Under the pieces are notes generated by a model, which ran no database searches, was not told where the DNA came from, and saw nothing but the letters and a program-made list of their open reading frames with translations. Shown here piece by piece: positions 47,783 to 59,575 of a DNA stretch of 64,000 bases. Both the position numbers and the translations under genes were made by a program. How positions within the stretch are numbered: position 1 is the first letter of the stretch; the number at the start of each line of letters is the position of its first letter. This stretch comes from Inia geoffrensis (taxonomy: Eukaryota; Chordata; Mammalia; Artiodactyla; Iniidae), in assembly GCA_036417435.1 (NCBI GenBank), contig CM070903.1, forward strand, positions 87,441,001 through 87,505,000, in the 5' to 3' direction.

Positions 47783-49195
47783 CTTTTGCCCTCCCTCGCC
47801 AGCTGCAAAGCCGAGGACATGTGGAGCCACTGGGTTTGGAGGCTCCTGCGTTGAAGGCAGCAGGGGCCTCCAGGTTTCAACTCCCCGCGGGCCTATTTCC
47901 CCGGCCCTGCGGAGAGATTTCTTCACCGCCACAACCTAAGAAGTATAATATATGAGGTGAGTGGACATATCTCCCTTAGGACAAAGGAAATTAACTTTTG
48001 ATACCCTGCATTGGTTCAGGACTTGGAAACTCATGGATTTGACAAAGCACAAGCAGAAACAATTGTATCAGCATTAACCACTTTATCAAATGTCAGCCTC
48101 CATACTATCTATAAGGAGATGGTCACTCAAGTTCAACAGGAAATTATAGTACAACAGTTAATGGCTCATTTGGACTCCATCAGGAAAGACATGGTCATCC
48201 TAGAGAAAAGTGAATTTGCAAATCTGCGAGCAGAGAACCAGAAAATGAAAATTGAATTAGAACAAGTTAAGCAACAACTGATAAATAAAACCAGTCAAAT
48301 CAGAGCAGATAATAAACTGGATATCAACCTAGGAAGGAGCAGAGTAACAGATATGTTTACAGATCAAGAAAAGAAACTTATGGAAGCAACCACAGAATTT
48401 ACCAAAAATGAAACCAAAACCAGAGTTATATTTCAGAGACCGGTAACAAAATTGACACTGAAATTGCTTATTTAAAAACCCTGATGGAGTCTAACAAGCT
48501 TGAGACAATTCGTTACCTTGCAGCCTCAGTGTTCACTTGCCTGGCAATAGCATTGGGACTTTATAGACTCTGGACGTAACAGTGAAACTACTATATTATG
48601 CTCCTACTGCTGCTGCTGTTGACCTCTTAGAACAAACACTGTGCCAGTATGGATTTACTCTGAACATTGAAAGTTGCAGTAGAAACTTAATACATTATTT
48701 AAAGTACATATGGACTAAAGGAAATGTTTTAGAATGGGAAGGTGTATTTTGTCTTTGTTTTTTATATATGTCTTTATTGTATTATGTTGAAAATATGCCT
48801 TTCAAAACCTGATTGATTTGAGATAGGCCTTTTGTCTTTAACCTTTTGATAGCTCATAGAAACTGAAGCAGAGTTTTCTTGTTTGCTTGAACAACTGAAA
48901 ATCATACAGGATTTCTTTGGTATGTGTTGCAAATTTGTTTAGTTATAAATAGGGAATCTAAAGTATAGAGTAGTCAAAAGACTGACCTTGTATGGTCAAG
49001 CAAGTGAGAATCAGAGGCTCTCCAACTAAATTTTTTTCAAAGAGCTAACATGGGTTGTTTTCAAAACAAAACTTTCTGTATTTTGATTCAAAATATCTCA
49101 GAATCCTCTTCCCTAAGAAAATTCTTGGCACACTGTAGATAAATTTGTGTTGGATTAATAAAGACCATATAGATTCCATGGTTAAAAAAAAAAAA
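47783..49195 (+). pseudogene. CCDC90B: Processed pseudogene of CCDC90B
   Basis: CCDC90B is a coiled-coil protein of the mitochondrial inner membrane and a paralogue of MCUR1; its role is not settled. This copy is intronless. A conceptual start at 47819 gives MWSHWVWRLLR and then a TGA stop at 47852. A later frame resumes with TPRGPISPALRR, and the main block at 48011-48475 shows [50 protein letters not shown] and [19 protein letters not shown], as in the family's coiled-coil core. A frameshift near 48429-48433 moves the C-terminal part to another frame, which ends with the membrane-anchor words [14 protein letters not shown] and a stop at 48577-48579. A 3'UTR of about 600 bp follows, with AATAAA at 49157-49162 and a poly(A) tail at 49184-49195. 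A 21-bp TSD (18 of 21) lies at 47762-47782 and 49191-49211. At least one stop and two or more frameshifts show it cannot encode the full protein. I prefer CCDC90B over MCUR1 because of the ETHGFDK and TLSNVS words. Confidence 0.94.
49157..49162 (+). terminator. AATAAA signal of the CCDC90B retrocopy
   Basis: AATAAA lies 21 bp before the A tail at 49184, the usual spacing, which supports retrotransposition from a polyadenylated mRNA. Confidence 0.85.
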
Positions 49196-49211
49196 GAATA
49201 TAGAGTTTGAG

Positions 49212-49714
49212 ATCAGTGAGCTACTTGAATCATGATAGTTAATCCTGTTTATAAAATACTTAACTAGCTGAAGTTTCTTAGATGTCTTGTTTTTTACCTT
49301 GGCAATGGTGATTTAAGCCAAGAAATCCCACGGAAGACAAATAATTAGTGTGCCATTACTCCCCAGGCATCTGCATAAAGTCTAACACCTGCATGAAAAA
49401 AGAAGCATCTTTTCTTTTAGAAAGTTTAAGGTAGCAGCATGGTTGGCATTTTGTAGACACAGCTTCCTATCAGTTCTAAGGGTTGTAGGCTGAGAAGAAA
49501 CTTAAATCTAAATTGAAAATAGAAGATGAATTAAATTATCAGGATAATTCAGGCAAAAAGCTAAAATAAACTTTTGCAAATAAATCGGTCACATGCTATT
49601 CCTCAAAAACTATAGCTTGCTTTTCTTATAGACTGCTTTGAATTAATTCATCATTTAATTGATCAGTTGTTTCCCTGTAAATTGCTTGAAGAGCAGCATG
49701 AATAGAGTTGTGAA
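49212..49714. other. Unique sequence
   Basis: AT-rich sequence with no feature recognised. Confidence 0.4.
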
Positions 49715-49925
49715 AAGCTAGGAGCTTTTGAGTCTAACAGAGTTAGATTTGAAACTTCGCTATAACATTACCTAGCTGTGTAGGTACATAACCTCGCTTA
49801 AGCCTCAGTTTCTTCTTTTGTAAAAATGGAATAATACCTTATTCACATTTATCAGGAGGATTGAATAAGGTCGTGTATGAAAATGATTGACTTATGAGTA
49901 TGTAAGTGCTCAGTAAACCTTAGGA
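49715..49925 (+). mobile_element. MIR fragment
   Basis: MIR words in order: TTGAGTCTAACAGAGTTAGA, CCTAGCTGTGTAGG, CCTCAGTTTCTTCTTTTGTA and AAGTGCTCAGTAAACC. Confidence 0.8.
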
Positions 49926-49969
49926 TTTCTTTAGTGCATTTAATCAGCTACAGGTATGTAAGACTTTTT

Positions 49970-50170
49970 TTTTTTTTTTTTGCGGTACGCGGGCCTCTCA
50001 CCGCCGCGGCCCCTCACGTTGAGCACAGGCTCTGGACGCGCAGGCTCAGCGGCCATGGCTCACGGGCCCAGCCGCTCCGCGGCACATGGGATCCTCCCGG
50101 ACCGGGGCACGAACCTGCGTCCCCAGCATCGGCAGGCAGACTCTCAACCACTGCGCCACCAGGGAAGCCC
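49970..50170 (-). mobile_element. CHR-2-like tRNA-derived SINE
   Basis: Minus copy with high CpG content and a small internal deletion where other copies have TTGCGGAGCAC. A perfect 13-bp TSD TGTAAGACTTTTT lies at 49957-49969 and 50171-50183. Confidence 0.95.
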
Positions 50171-50489
50171 TGTAAGACTTTTTAAAACAGGCTTCAGATC
50201 TTATACATTTTTGGTAGTATTATAGGTATGATTTCCATATATAACTTCTCTTTAGTCAATTGTAGGTATGTAAAAATTTTGTTGTTGTTGTACTTTACAT
50301 ATAATATATATTTTTGTAGTGTATTCTTATGATCTCCATAAAACTCAGTATGTACATCCATGAATGAAGCAGAGAAGAGTTTGTTTCTTACAAAAGGACA
50401 AGGATCTTGAAAATACAAAAGATTTCAAAACATTCTTAAATAATAAAATACTTGCATTGCTCAATGTAGAATATTTGAGAATTATACAG

Positions 50490-51260
50490 TGATATAAATT
50501 GAAAAATGAAAATATTCTTTCTTTCCATATTCCGAAGACATTTGAATATTTCTATACATATTCATTTTTTTTAATAAAACTGAGATCATTGTATTTGCTA
50601 AGATTTGATAAACATTTCATTTAATAACATATTAGTCCTTCCTCATGACAAATATTTTTATAAGCATAATTTTTAATGACTGCAAAATATTCAGGTGAAT
50701 GATCTTACAATAATTTATCAAACCATTTACTATTTTTGGATGCTTAGGTTGTTTCTAACTTAGGGCTATTACATAATTTTATTTGACTAACAAATTTTTG
50801 TCTGCATTTTTTTGTTGTCTTCTTTGGTAACCTAGTTGTCAATGAATATAGGCATTTTTGACCTGTTTAGAATTTAATGCCAAATTCTGCAAGAGTTGTA
50901 GCACTTTATACTTCCACAAATAAAATGCAAGAATATACTTCTCAAATCCCCTTTGCATAAGTTGAGCATGTTATTTTTTAAAACTTTTGTGAATTTAATA
51001 AATGAAAAATTCAATTTCTATCAAAAGTGTATGAGTACCGGTTTCTGGTAAACTGAATCAGCACTGGATATTATCAACAAAACAAGGTATTTTATTTGTT
51101 ATGGTGAAATTTATTTTTTAAATGAAAGGACTTTTTAAATTGGTAGTGGGATTGAACATTTTTTTTTCTATGTTTACTGGAATTTGAATTGTCTTCTTTG
51201 GTGAATCATCTTTTCTCATCCTTTTATCATTTATCTATTGGTGTGTTTATCTTATTCTTA
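50490..51260 (-). mobile_element. Old L1M-type remnant
   Basis: Diverged L1 3'-region words in minus orientation: TTTAATGACTGCAAAATATTC, TTTATCAAACCATTTACTAT, GGATGCTTAGGTTGTTTCTA. The boundaries are approximate. Confidence 0.65.
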
Positions 51261-51829
51261 TTGACTTATAAGAACTATTTATATATTAAAATAAAAACCA
51301 TTTAGTATTTTCCATTTACTTTTGGCCTTTTAACATTATGATGTTTTAAAATTAATATAGTTTTATGTTTTTATATTAAAAAATAAATCCTTTCCTTTAT
51401 TTATATTATAAACTTCAATATATATATATTACTTTCAAATATTTTACTCATAGAGAGTAGTAAAATTATTGCTTAAAATTAATTCTCCTTTTATAGTTTT
51501 TTTTTTACATTTTATACAAACTATCTGAAATTTATTTCTGTATTTATGAAGAGATAGGGTGTTGTTTTATATTTTCCATACAGTAGGCCAACCTACTATC
51601 AGAGTTGGTTTTTTCCATTCTCTTATATTGGTTAAGTCTCGTGGATTTATGACAATTTCTGACTTACTTCTCAGTTATCAATTAGATCTATTTATCTGCA
51701 GATAGTTTTTCCCTAATATTATGCTCTTTTATGCAATACAAATTTTCATCATTTTATCATTTGGCAATAATAAAATAATAATTGCAATAAATGATAATTA
51801 TGATTAGGACAAGAATGATCACTTTACTC
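51261..51829. other. AT-rich sequence
   Basis: No named repeat was resolved; it may continue the old L1. Confidence 0.35.
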
Positions 51830-51950
51830 AAGTCAGTGACTCATATGCAAGGTAACCTTGGGTAAGCTACTTACTTACCCATTTGGGGTAAGTAAAGTGG
51901 GAAGCATCTGTAAAATGGGCAGAATAGTATCTAGTGAACATTATGGTTTA
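51830..51950 (+). mobile_element. MIR-like fragment
   Basis: The words AACCTTGGGTAAGCTACTTA and CATCTGTAAAATGGGCAGAA fit the MIR core. A GGTAAGTAAAGTGGGAAG insertion sits between them. Confidence 0.6.
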
Positions 51951-52005
51951 CTCTTCAATAGGTATTCCACTCCAACTCTTTAGTGGGCAGTTATGACAGT
52001 CTTTT

Positions 52006-52226
52006 TTCCTTTTTTCTTTTTTTTTTTTTTTTTGCGGTACGCGGGCCTCTCACTGTTGTGGCCTCTCCCACTGCAGAGCACAGGCTCCCGACGCGCTGTC
52101 TCAGTGGCCATAGCTCACGGGCCCAGCCGCTCTGCGGCATGTGGGATCTTCCCGGACCAGGGAACAGAACCCGTGTCCCCTGCATCGGCAGGTGGACTCT
52201 CAACCACTGCGCCACCAGGGAAGCCC
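52006..52226 (-). mobile_element. CHR-2-like tRNA-derived SINE
   Basis: Full-length minus copy. A 14-bp TSD (13 of 14) lies at 51992-52005 and 52227-52240 (TATGACAGTCTTTT against TATGATAGTCTTTT). Confidence 0.95.
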
Positions 52227-52240
52227 TATGATAGTCTTTT

Positions 52241-53056
52241 CATGCTTAACAGTTATTGCTTTAGATAAGGTCTTGTCTAAGCCAATAGGGCCAATAAAAC
52301 TTAAGAAAAGTCTTAGGGCTTCTGGGCAAGAAGCTTCCTGCACTTTAACAGTTGGGTAAAAGTGGTTTTGGTCTGTCTGTCTCTCTCTCTGACACACATG
52401 CACATTTCCCTTACACATGAACAAGGAATTCCATTTCCCTGTCTACTACTCGCAGTCATCTTGAGATTATGAGGCAAGCAGCCTGAGGACTAAGCTCACT
52501 CAAAGAAAGGGAAAAGTTAAGAAAATAACAGAAGGTGGAGCCTGGAGCCCGTATATCCCCTTGTCTGCAGCCCACACTACTCCTGGCAGGTTACTGTTAC
52601 TTGCAACTGAAAGCACCCTGATTGATACATATTATCTCTTCCCAGTTTAGTGTGCTAAGCAAATAAAAGCATGATTCTATAGTGCTTTAGAATATCACCA
52701 GGAATGAAGCAATATGTGGTTGTCAGGTATGAAATGTTGCTGTCATTATGCATGAGTTAGTTGATCGCACATCTGTGTTAGCAAAAATGTTTGAGCATGC
52801 AGCTTCAATATATTTGTTTACCAGATGCATTACTGTAAATATCTATGTGATATATAAATAAAAATATATATTAGACATAATATATGTAATATTGAATATT
52901 ATATACATTATAAAAATTCACAAAACAGGAAGAACTCGGAAGAGATAAAGACGAAATAAGTAATTTTAAAATAATTTTTTGTTCACTTATTAATGTTACA
53001 GAAAACCCTTCCCCACTAATAGCATCATTATTAAATATATTTATTTTATAAAAATG
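52241..53056. other. Unique sequence, possible LTR relic
   Basis: No gene. The segment at about 52475-52640 ends GAAAGCACCCTGATTGATAC, which resembles the end of an old mammalian LTR, but I cannot assign a family. AT-rich runs follow to 53050. Confidence 0.35.
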
Positions 53057-53067
53057 TATACTGGATT

Positions 53068-53276
53068 GGGCTTCCCTTGTGGCGCAGTGGTTGAGAGTCT
53101 GCCTGCCGATGCAGGGTACATGGGTTCGTGCCCTGGTCTGGGAAGATCCCACATACCACGGAGCGGCTGAGCCCGTGAGCCATGGCTACTGAGCCTGCAC
53201 ATCTGGAGCCTGTGCTCCGCAACTGGAGAGGCCACAACAGTGAGAGGCCCGCGTACCGCAAAAAAAAAAAAAAAAA
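53068..53276 (+). mobile_element. CHR-2-like tRNA-derived SINE
   Basis: Full-length plus copy with a poly(A) tail at 53260-53276. A 10-bp TSD (9 of 10) TATACTGGAT / TCTACTGGAT lies at 53057-53066 and 53277-53286. Confidence 0.94.
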
Positions 53277-53286
53277 TCTACTGGAT

Positions 53287-54185
53287 CACACACTATTACC
53301 TAACCCTTATCATCTCAGAAAGGTCAATAAATCATGAACAGTTGTCTTAAAAAAAAGTCACAACTGTACTTTAAATTCAACCACTCTTTTAAGTACTTTT
53401 TGAAGAAGTTACCAGCAAAATCTGTAATATACCAGGCTTCTCTCCCAATCTAATGTCAGGTATTGTAAAGACTATTCTTTAAAGTAATATATGTAGGTAT
53501 ATTTGGCCTCATGCACAAACTGCAATAGGCCATAATATGCTGAAAGCTTGTAGATGAATTAAGGCTTTTCTGTTGAGCCTCGGCATTGCTAAAACCACAT
53601 ACCTCCCTCAGCCAAACTGAAAAACCTTTTATGGTAGGTTGACCAATACACAGTGTCAACTGTGTATTAAATATTATAGGGTTCTTTTATTCCTTTTTAA
53701 AGATAAATATAAACTCATTATTTCTCCCATATGTCAATAAATTGTCATGTCCTCCTGGCATATGAATGCCCTTCACTGGAATACATCGGTTAGATATCAA
53801 CTGTGAGCCGCTAAAAAAAAAAAATCTAATTTTTTTTTGGAAAGAGCCATCATGAGGTTACATGTCAAAACAATTAAAAACCAACCCTAAGAAATAGAAT
53901 ATTCTAGTTGATAAACTGCTATGAATGTAGAGGCTCTTGTTTTTATTCTGGCCCCAGTATTGATTATAAACCTTAAAATCACAGTCAGGAGCACAAAACT
54001 AGAGTTGTTGGTGCTAATGTTGAAATTGAGGAATAGCAGTGTTAAATCAATGAGACCACTTCGCCAGTGAAGGGGGGTAGAACTAGGAATTTATCATAGT
54101 GTAACAAAACCACATGAAGTATTGCCTTAAATGCTTTCAACATCAAAAGAGAACCAGTAATATTATCATTTATTTGTATAAAGAT
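53287..54185. other. AT-rich unique sequence
   Basis: No gene or named repeat was seen. A-rich and T-rich runs at 53812-53840 are close to each other. Confidence 0.4.
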
Positions 54186-54197
54186 TCATATGGTTTT

Positions 54198-54420
54198 TTT
54201 ATTTATTTTATTTATTTATTTTTTTTTTGCAGTTCGCGGGCATCTCACTGTTGAGGCCTTTCCCGTTGCGGAGCACAGGCTCCAGACGCGCAGGCTCAGC
54301 GGCCATGGCTCACGGGCCCAGCAGCTCTGCGGCATGTGGGATCTTCCCGGACCGGGGCACGAACCCGTGTCCCCTGCATCGACAGGCGGACTCTCAACCA
54401 CTGCGCCACCAGAGAAGCCC
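54198..54420 (-). mobile_element. CHR-2-like tRNA-derived SINE
   Basis: Minus copy preceded by an (ATTT)n tail. A 12-bp TSD (11 of 12) TCATATGGTTTT / TCAGATGGTTTT lies at 54186-54197 and 54421-54432. Confidence 0.94.
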
Positions 54421-54432
54421 TCAGATGGTTTT

Positions 54433-55491
54433 GAAAACGGTTAAATTATAGTTATATCTGGGTACTCTCAGCTCTTGGAAAGTGAATTGTACTATATAGC
54501 CAAACTGTACTGCTTCTTAAGGATTAAACCCTCAACAATCAACACTTTTATTATATTTTAATTTTTCTAGTATTGAGTTTCAGTCATTTATGTACTAAGC
54601 AAACATTTCCAAGAGTCTTCTGTAAATTCCTATAGACTGTTCCTGTGACGTGTGTAAGACCATTTGCCACATCTGTAAAGAGCTCTATACCGCTGCCCTT
54701 TTTAAATTTGTGCTTTGCTTTTTATGGTGTTTCTATCTTTTCTTTTTCTTCTATACTGTCACATCTTGTTAATATGCTAAGTTCTGCTTGTGGGAAATAC
54801 CCTTCTACAGCCCTTCTCTCCCTTCCTAATTTGCTGCTTCAAATCAGTTATGGTCCTGAAACAAGTTAGAAATGTTCATTAACAACTAGATTGGCTTGAA
54901 TTACTGACATAAGTTCTCTCCTATGAGCAGAGTGTGTCAATTTTACTGCCTGTGTGTTATAATATACATTTCAATTACTTAATATTCTTTTTTTGGCTTT
55001 GAGATTGGTGAGGAAGCCACCGACCCATGCTTCAGAATGGGTAAATTGTTACTCTGGTGCTCAGTGTTTTCTGCTTTTGACCTGATGGCAGTGGATTCCT
55101 TGAAACCTGTCATGTCTCTGATTGTTAAGCCTTCGCTCATGAAGAATGATTATAATGCATTTCCTGTTATCTCAACTTCTTAAGTGAGGTTTTCTCAGAA
55201 TATAGGATATGAAAAAGCATATAAACATCCTTAGAAATACCAGAAAAGAATTCTGCACTGAACACTAGTGACACCCTACTGAATTTTTAAAAATTCCTTT
55301 AATCTAAGACCAAATTGCAATGTATTAATTGACTTTGGATTGTTTCTTTTTGATTTCTGGAAACTCAGAGTCATTGTCTAAATTTTTGACTGAAATAAAG
55401 TAAGAAGTAAATAAATGGAAAATAAAATGTTTTTATTGTTTGTCCCACAATAAATTTTAATTTATTTGACTATTTACCAGAATTAGAGTTG
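54433..55491. other. Unique sequence
   Basis: No gene or named repeat was recognised. Confidence 0.4.
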
Positions 55492-55561
55492 ACAGTGTTC
55501 ACTTGCTATTTGAAGTGCATTTTATGACGGTGTTCACTTGCTATTTGAAGTGCATTTTATG
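55492..55561. repeat. 35-bp tandem duplication
   Basis: Two direct copies, 55492-55526 and 55527-55561, differ at one base (A or G at the fourth position). Each contains TGTTCACTTGCTATTTGAAG. Confidence 0.97.
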
Positions 55562-55689
55562 ATAGATTTTTTGGGCAGTTTTAAAATTATTTAAGACCCT
55601 TTTTTGAGAAGTTACAGAAATGTATAAATCACACAGAATGAAGTCCAATAATACTACTTTCTGTATGCTTTGTATTTTACAATTTCCAA

Positions 55690-55900
55690 AGCATTCTCTC
55701 CATAACTTAATTTTTTAGTTCTCATGAACCATGTCAAGAGGTAAACAGGGCAGTTATTACAACTGTTTTACAGATGAGAAAACTGAGCCACGTTTGCAGC
55801 TAAGGGACTGACCAAGGAGGTCACATAGCTAGCTTGTAATTGACAGAACTTGGATGTGAATGTGAATATAGTCAATGCTTTCTGCCCTTCAGATGTTGCC
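55690..55900 (-). mobile_element. MIR fragment
   Basis: Reverse MIR core: TTTTACAGATGAGAAAACTG, then GGTCACATAGCTAGCTTGTA and TTGACAGAACTTGGATGTGAA. Confidence 0.78.
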
Positions 55901-57288
55901 TGGGTGTGGTTCATAGAAGTACTGATATGCAAATGAATGCTTAATAAAAACCTGTTGACTGATTGATCGGTATGGAAGCAAGTCATGTCTAATGGAAGTG
56001 AGAAGAGGCTGACAAGAATGTCGGAATCGGCCTGGAGAGGGCCTGGCACGTGCCTGTGCATTTTGTTCTCAGTCACTGCTAGATCCTATTCCTACTGTCC
56101 ATGAAATGTCCCAGGAATCCTTCTTCCCTGGCAGTGTCTGTAGCTGCTATATGTGGACCAACTGTCCACGGAACTAGGATTAAGGAAGGGCCATAGAAGA
56201 GGGATCTCCCCACTAAATAGGCTGATAAAATGTTGAAGAGTCACAGCTGTTAGAAACAGCAGGTCTTTTGTTCCCTGTGCATGTGGAAAAAGATCACTGG
56301 AACAAAGTTCCAGTTCTTCAAAATTCAAAGTTCTAGGACTTCAAAGTTTTGTGTGTGTGTGTGTGTTTTTTTCTTTAATCTTGGGAGAGCACTTTAGAAT
56401 GATGTGCCACGTTATCAATACATACAATATTTTACAAAAATCAGTCCTTTGTCCCCAGAAGCTCATTTCCTTTTTTATTTAGCTCAGGACATATCCTAGG
56501 AACTTAGTAAAGGGCATGCTACAATATTAAGAATTCTATAATTAATGTTGGCCAGGATTTGAATTTAAATCCTTTACTTTTCAGGGTCTAATTAAACTGA
56601 GACATTACTGTGAGTGGAATGAGACATTTTCCTGACCAACCGTATATTAATGGTTTAATGTGTAAGGATTTTATGTTAAAAGTTTAAAACATATTTGGAA
56701 TGATGTGTTTTCCTTTGAAGTCAGGAAGAGTGAAAAGTTATCTTGCCTTAACATAAAAGGAAATCACCTTTGATAAAAGTGGCCTTATTAGGGCAAATAT
56801 TATTTTATCTCTTTACAATTCTTAGTAGCTCTAAAATACACCACAAAATTGTAAATATAATTACAAACACTGTACCAACATAACTGCTGTAGTTTAGTAG
56901 GTTTGGGTTCTAAATAGCTAATTTATTTTAGATCAGGTTTTTAGCTGTGAAATTGAACTCTTTGGGGAATGATGTTAATATTTGCAGGTAGCTTAACTGC
57001 AAAACTGTCAATATAACAGAATTGTGTATTCAAGTGCTTAATTTCAGGTTTTACTTGGGCTGTAAAAGGTAGTTTAATATATGTCCTAGAAAGTCAGCTA
57101 TAAGAAAATAATCATCTGTTGATGTTTACAATGTACTCTAGAAAGGAAATACTGTTCATTTTCTGTTCATTTTTTCCTCCAGAATTATAAATTATGCATT
57201 AAGAGCTTTAACATCTTAGATGTCTATAGCAACTTTTCTCTAATAATTCAAGTGCTTTTACTTCCATTATTTCATTGTATGTTAACAT
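55901..57288. other. Unique sequence
   Basis: No gene. A short (GT)n run at 56350-56366 is the only simple repeat. Confidence 0.4.
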
Positions 57289-57360
57289 CACTATATGTAC
57301 TTCATTCACAAATCAAACTCACAAATCAATACACTATATGTACTTCATTCACAAATCAAT
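57289..57360. repeat. 43-bp offset direct repeat
   Basis: The words CACTATATGTACTTCATTCA and then CAAATCAA occur at 57289-57316 and again at 57332-57359, so a 43-bp unit has been duplicated in tandem with the second copy incomplete. Confidence 0.95.
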
Positions 57361-57502
57361 GTTAATTGAAAATAGCATTATAAAATTTAAACTTAAAAGA
57401 GAAATGCATAACCTGAAATCTATAAACTATAAAAATTATAAAAAGACAAACCTCCAAAAATGCTGTTCCAAAATAATATTCTTCAAATTTCACAAAGATG
57501 AA

Positions 57503-57538
57503 AATATTAGTTGGATTATTTAAAATCCAACTAATATT
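57503..57538. repeat. Perfect 15-bp hairpin
   Basis: AATATTAGTTGGATT at 57503-57517 is the exact reverse complement of AATCCAACTAATATT at 57524-57538, with a 6-base loop. Confidence 0.95.
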
Positions 57539-58044
57539 GAATAAAATCATCAGGCATAAATAAAACAGTAAGAATTGGTGTAAAATAAGCCTTCAGTTTT
57601 TATGTAAAAATAAAAGTGTGTTTTCATGCTCATACAAGCTTATAATCTTCTTCTGCCCCACTTCTCTGATCTTAGGAAGAAAGGATCAAATTCTTTTGCT
57701 TTTTTCTCTGTTTCATCGAAATAGAAATCATAGATCTTAGGAGAAGGGGACAAGAAAGCAAAACAAAGGGCAAAGCTAAGGGCGAAGTGGACTGAAGAGA
57801 AGGCTTCATACATTTCCCCGAATCCGACTGTTCTCTGGAGTTGGCTTATCAATGTCTTGTGTAGTAGTAGTAATAATAGTAGCAGTGGTATAATTGTCAC
57901 TCGTATAGATATTCTTCCTGAAAATAGAGAAATAGCCTATTAATTTTAGGAAGAGTATAACTTTCACAAAGCCCTCAGATTTAGGCCCAGGGAACTGAAA
58001 AGAATGTCTGAGCACTCAGAAATGTTTAATTTAAGATTGAACTT
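57539..58044. other. Unique sequence
   Basis: No gene. A short (TAG/TAA) run lies at 57860-57880. Confidence 0.4.
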
Positions 58045-58059
58045 GGACCATTTACCTTT

Positions 58060-58340
58060 TTTTTTTTTAAATTTAGTTTTGGCTGCATTGGGTCTTTGTT
58101 GCTGCACGCGGGCTTTCTCTAGTTGCGGCGAGCGGGGGCTACTCTTCCTTGTGGTGTGCAGGCTCCTCATTGCAGTGGCTTCTCTTGTGGAGCACGGGCT
58201 CTAGGCGTGCAGGCTTCAGTAGTCGTGGCTCACGGGTTTACTTGCTTCACCGCATGTGGGATCTCCCCGGACCAGGGATTGAACCCATGTCGCCTGCACT
58301 GGCAGGCGGATTCTTAACCACTGTGCCACCAGGGAAGTCC
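58060..58340 (-). mobile_element. CHR-1-like long SINE
   Basis: Full-length minus copy ending CCACCAGGGAAGTCC. A perfect 15-bp TSD GGACCATTTACCTTT lies at 58045-58059 and 58342-58356. Confidence 0.95.
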
Positions 58341-58356
58341 CGGACCATTTACCTTT

Positions 58357-59429
58357 GATTGTCACCACCAGCAAATCCTGAAGTTGAATCTCTTGAAACT
58401 TACTATGGTTTCAGCAGCACAGGGGTTAAATTTCCTTCCAACCTGCCCTAGATTCTTCTCAGGAGCTGGGAAGGCAGTTCTCCCAATTCCCAAGTAAGTT
58501 ATTCAACACAGCATAAGGCAGAGCTCAAATTCTTCTGTTGAGAACTTATCACTACTCAAACCAAAAGGAAATCTAAAGAAGACTGCCAAAATGATTCTCT
58601 GCTGCCCTCCCCCACCAAGAGAGATATAAAAATGGCAGAGTTACAAAGCAAACTACAGTGTATGGAACATATATATATATATAAATTTAAAAAGCCCACC
58701 ACTTTGTCTTATTTGCATGAGCACAAATCGCTTTCAATTTCATGCCAGAGAAAAAGGCAACATTCCCTGTGATGACTTGCTGAAAAGCTCAGTGTATTTG
58801 TTTGATAATGGATTTTAGTTCATTGTCATGTACTTCACTCTTCATCAGCAGGAGCACTTCAGGGTAAAGAAACAGGCTTTTACCACACTGGAACAAAAGC
58901 TATATAAGAAAAAAAAAGTCCTGAGCAGATGGAATATTATTTGCATTTGCACAAATAGTGGTTTTTATCACAATTCATATTACTCCATTGTGAGCTAAAG
59001 TAAGCCAGATGTGTCTACAGCATGCTGCAGATGTAGAATTGGCTTTTTGTTTGTCAGACTCAGAGGTCCCAACCTTATGATCTTTGTACTTGTATATCCA
59101 TTAGTTTTATTTCAGTTACTTATCAGGAGGGAAAAGAAGAAAATGGCACTATGTTTTTAAGAGGACCATTGCAGAGAGGGCCAAATTAACTACTTTTTAT
59201 TTTCATGAGTGAGGATCAAATAGGTTTCAGTTATCTGAATGTCCATCTAGAGGTCTAGATGATGATGTAAAATTAAAAAGCAGAATGTTAAGTGTAATAA
59301 AAATTTAGTTCTCTATGATTACATTAAATAATCCTTGAAATATATTTTTTTCTTAAGTATCTCTTATGCAAAGTAGAAAGACAAGTTATTTGACATGATT
59401 GAAATAGAATTTTAGGTGTGAAAGGGATC
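58357..59429. other. Repeat-poor block with two octamer motifs
   Basis: No recognised repeat. The POU-type octamer ATTTGCAT occurs at 58711-58718 and 58939-58946, both on the plus strand, 228 bp apart. A short AT run lies at about 58670-58684. Candidate enhancer, untested. Confidence 0.4.
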
Positions 59430-59575
59430 TTTGACACTATCTAGACCAACTTCCTCATTTTACAAGTCAGGGAACTGAGGCTCTGGCACTGAAGTGAGTT
59501 GTAGGAACTGGTATAGATAGAACTGGAGCCTGGTCTCCTGACCTTGAATCCCATCATCTATCCATATATCAGCAT
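59430..59575 (-). mobile_element. MIR-like fragment
   Basis: The word TTACAAGTCAGGGAACTGAG and GGAGCCTGGTCTCCTGACC fit a diverged reverse MIR-type core. Confidence 0.6.

Noticed and set aside
48011..48475. Working CCDC90B-like gene
   Set aside because: The frame holds only the middle of the protein; an early stop, frameshifts and the retrocopy hallmarks show it is a pseudogene.
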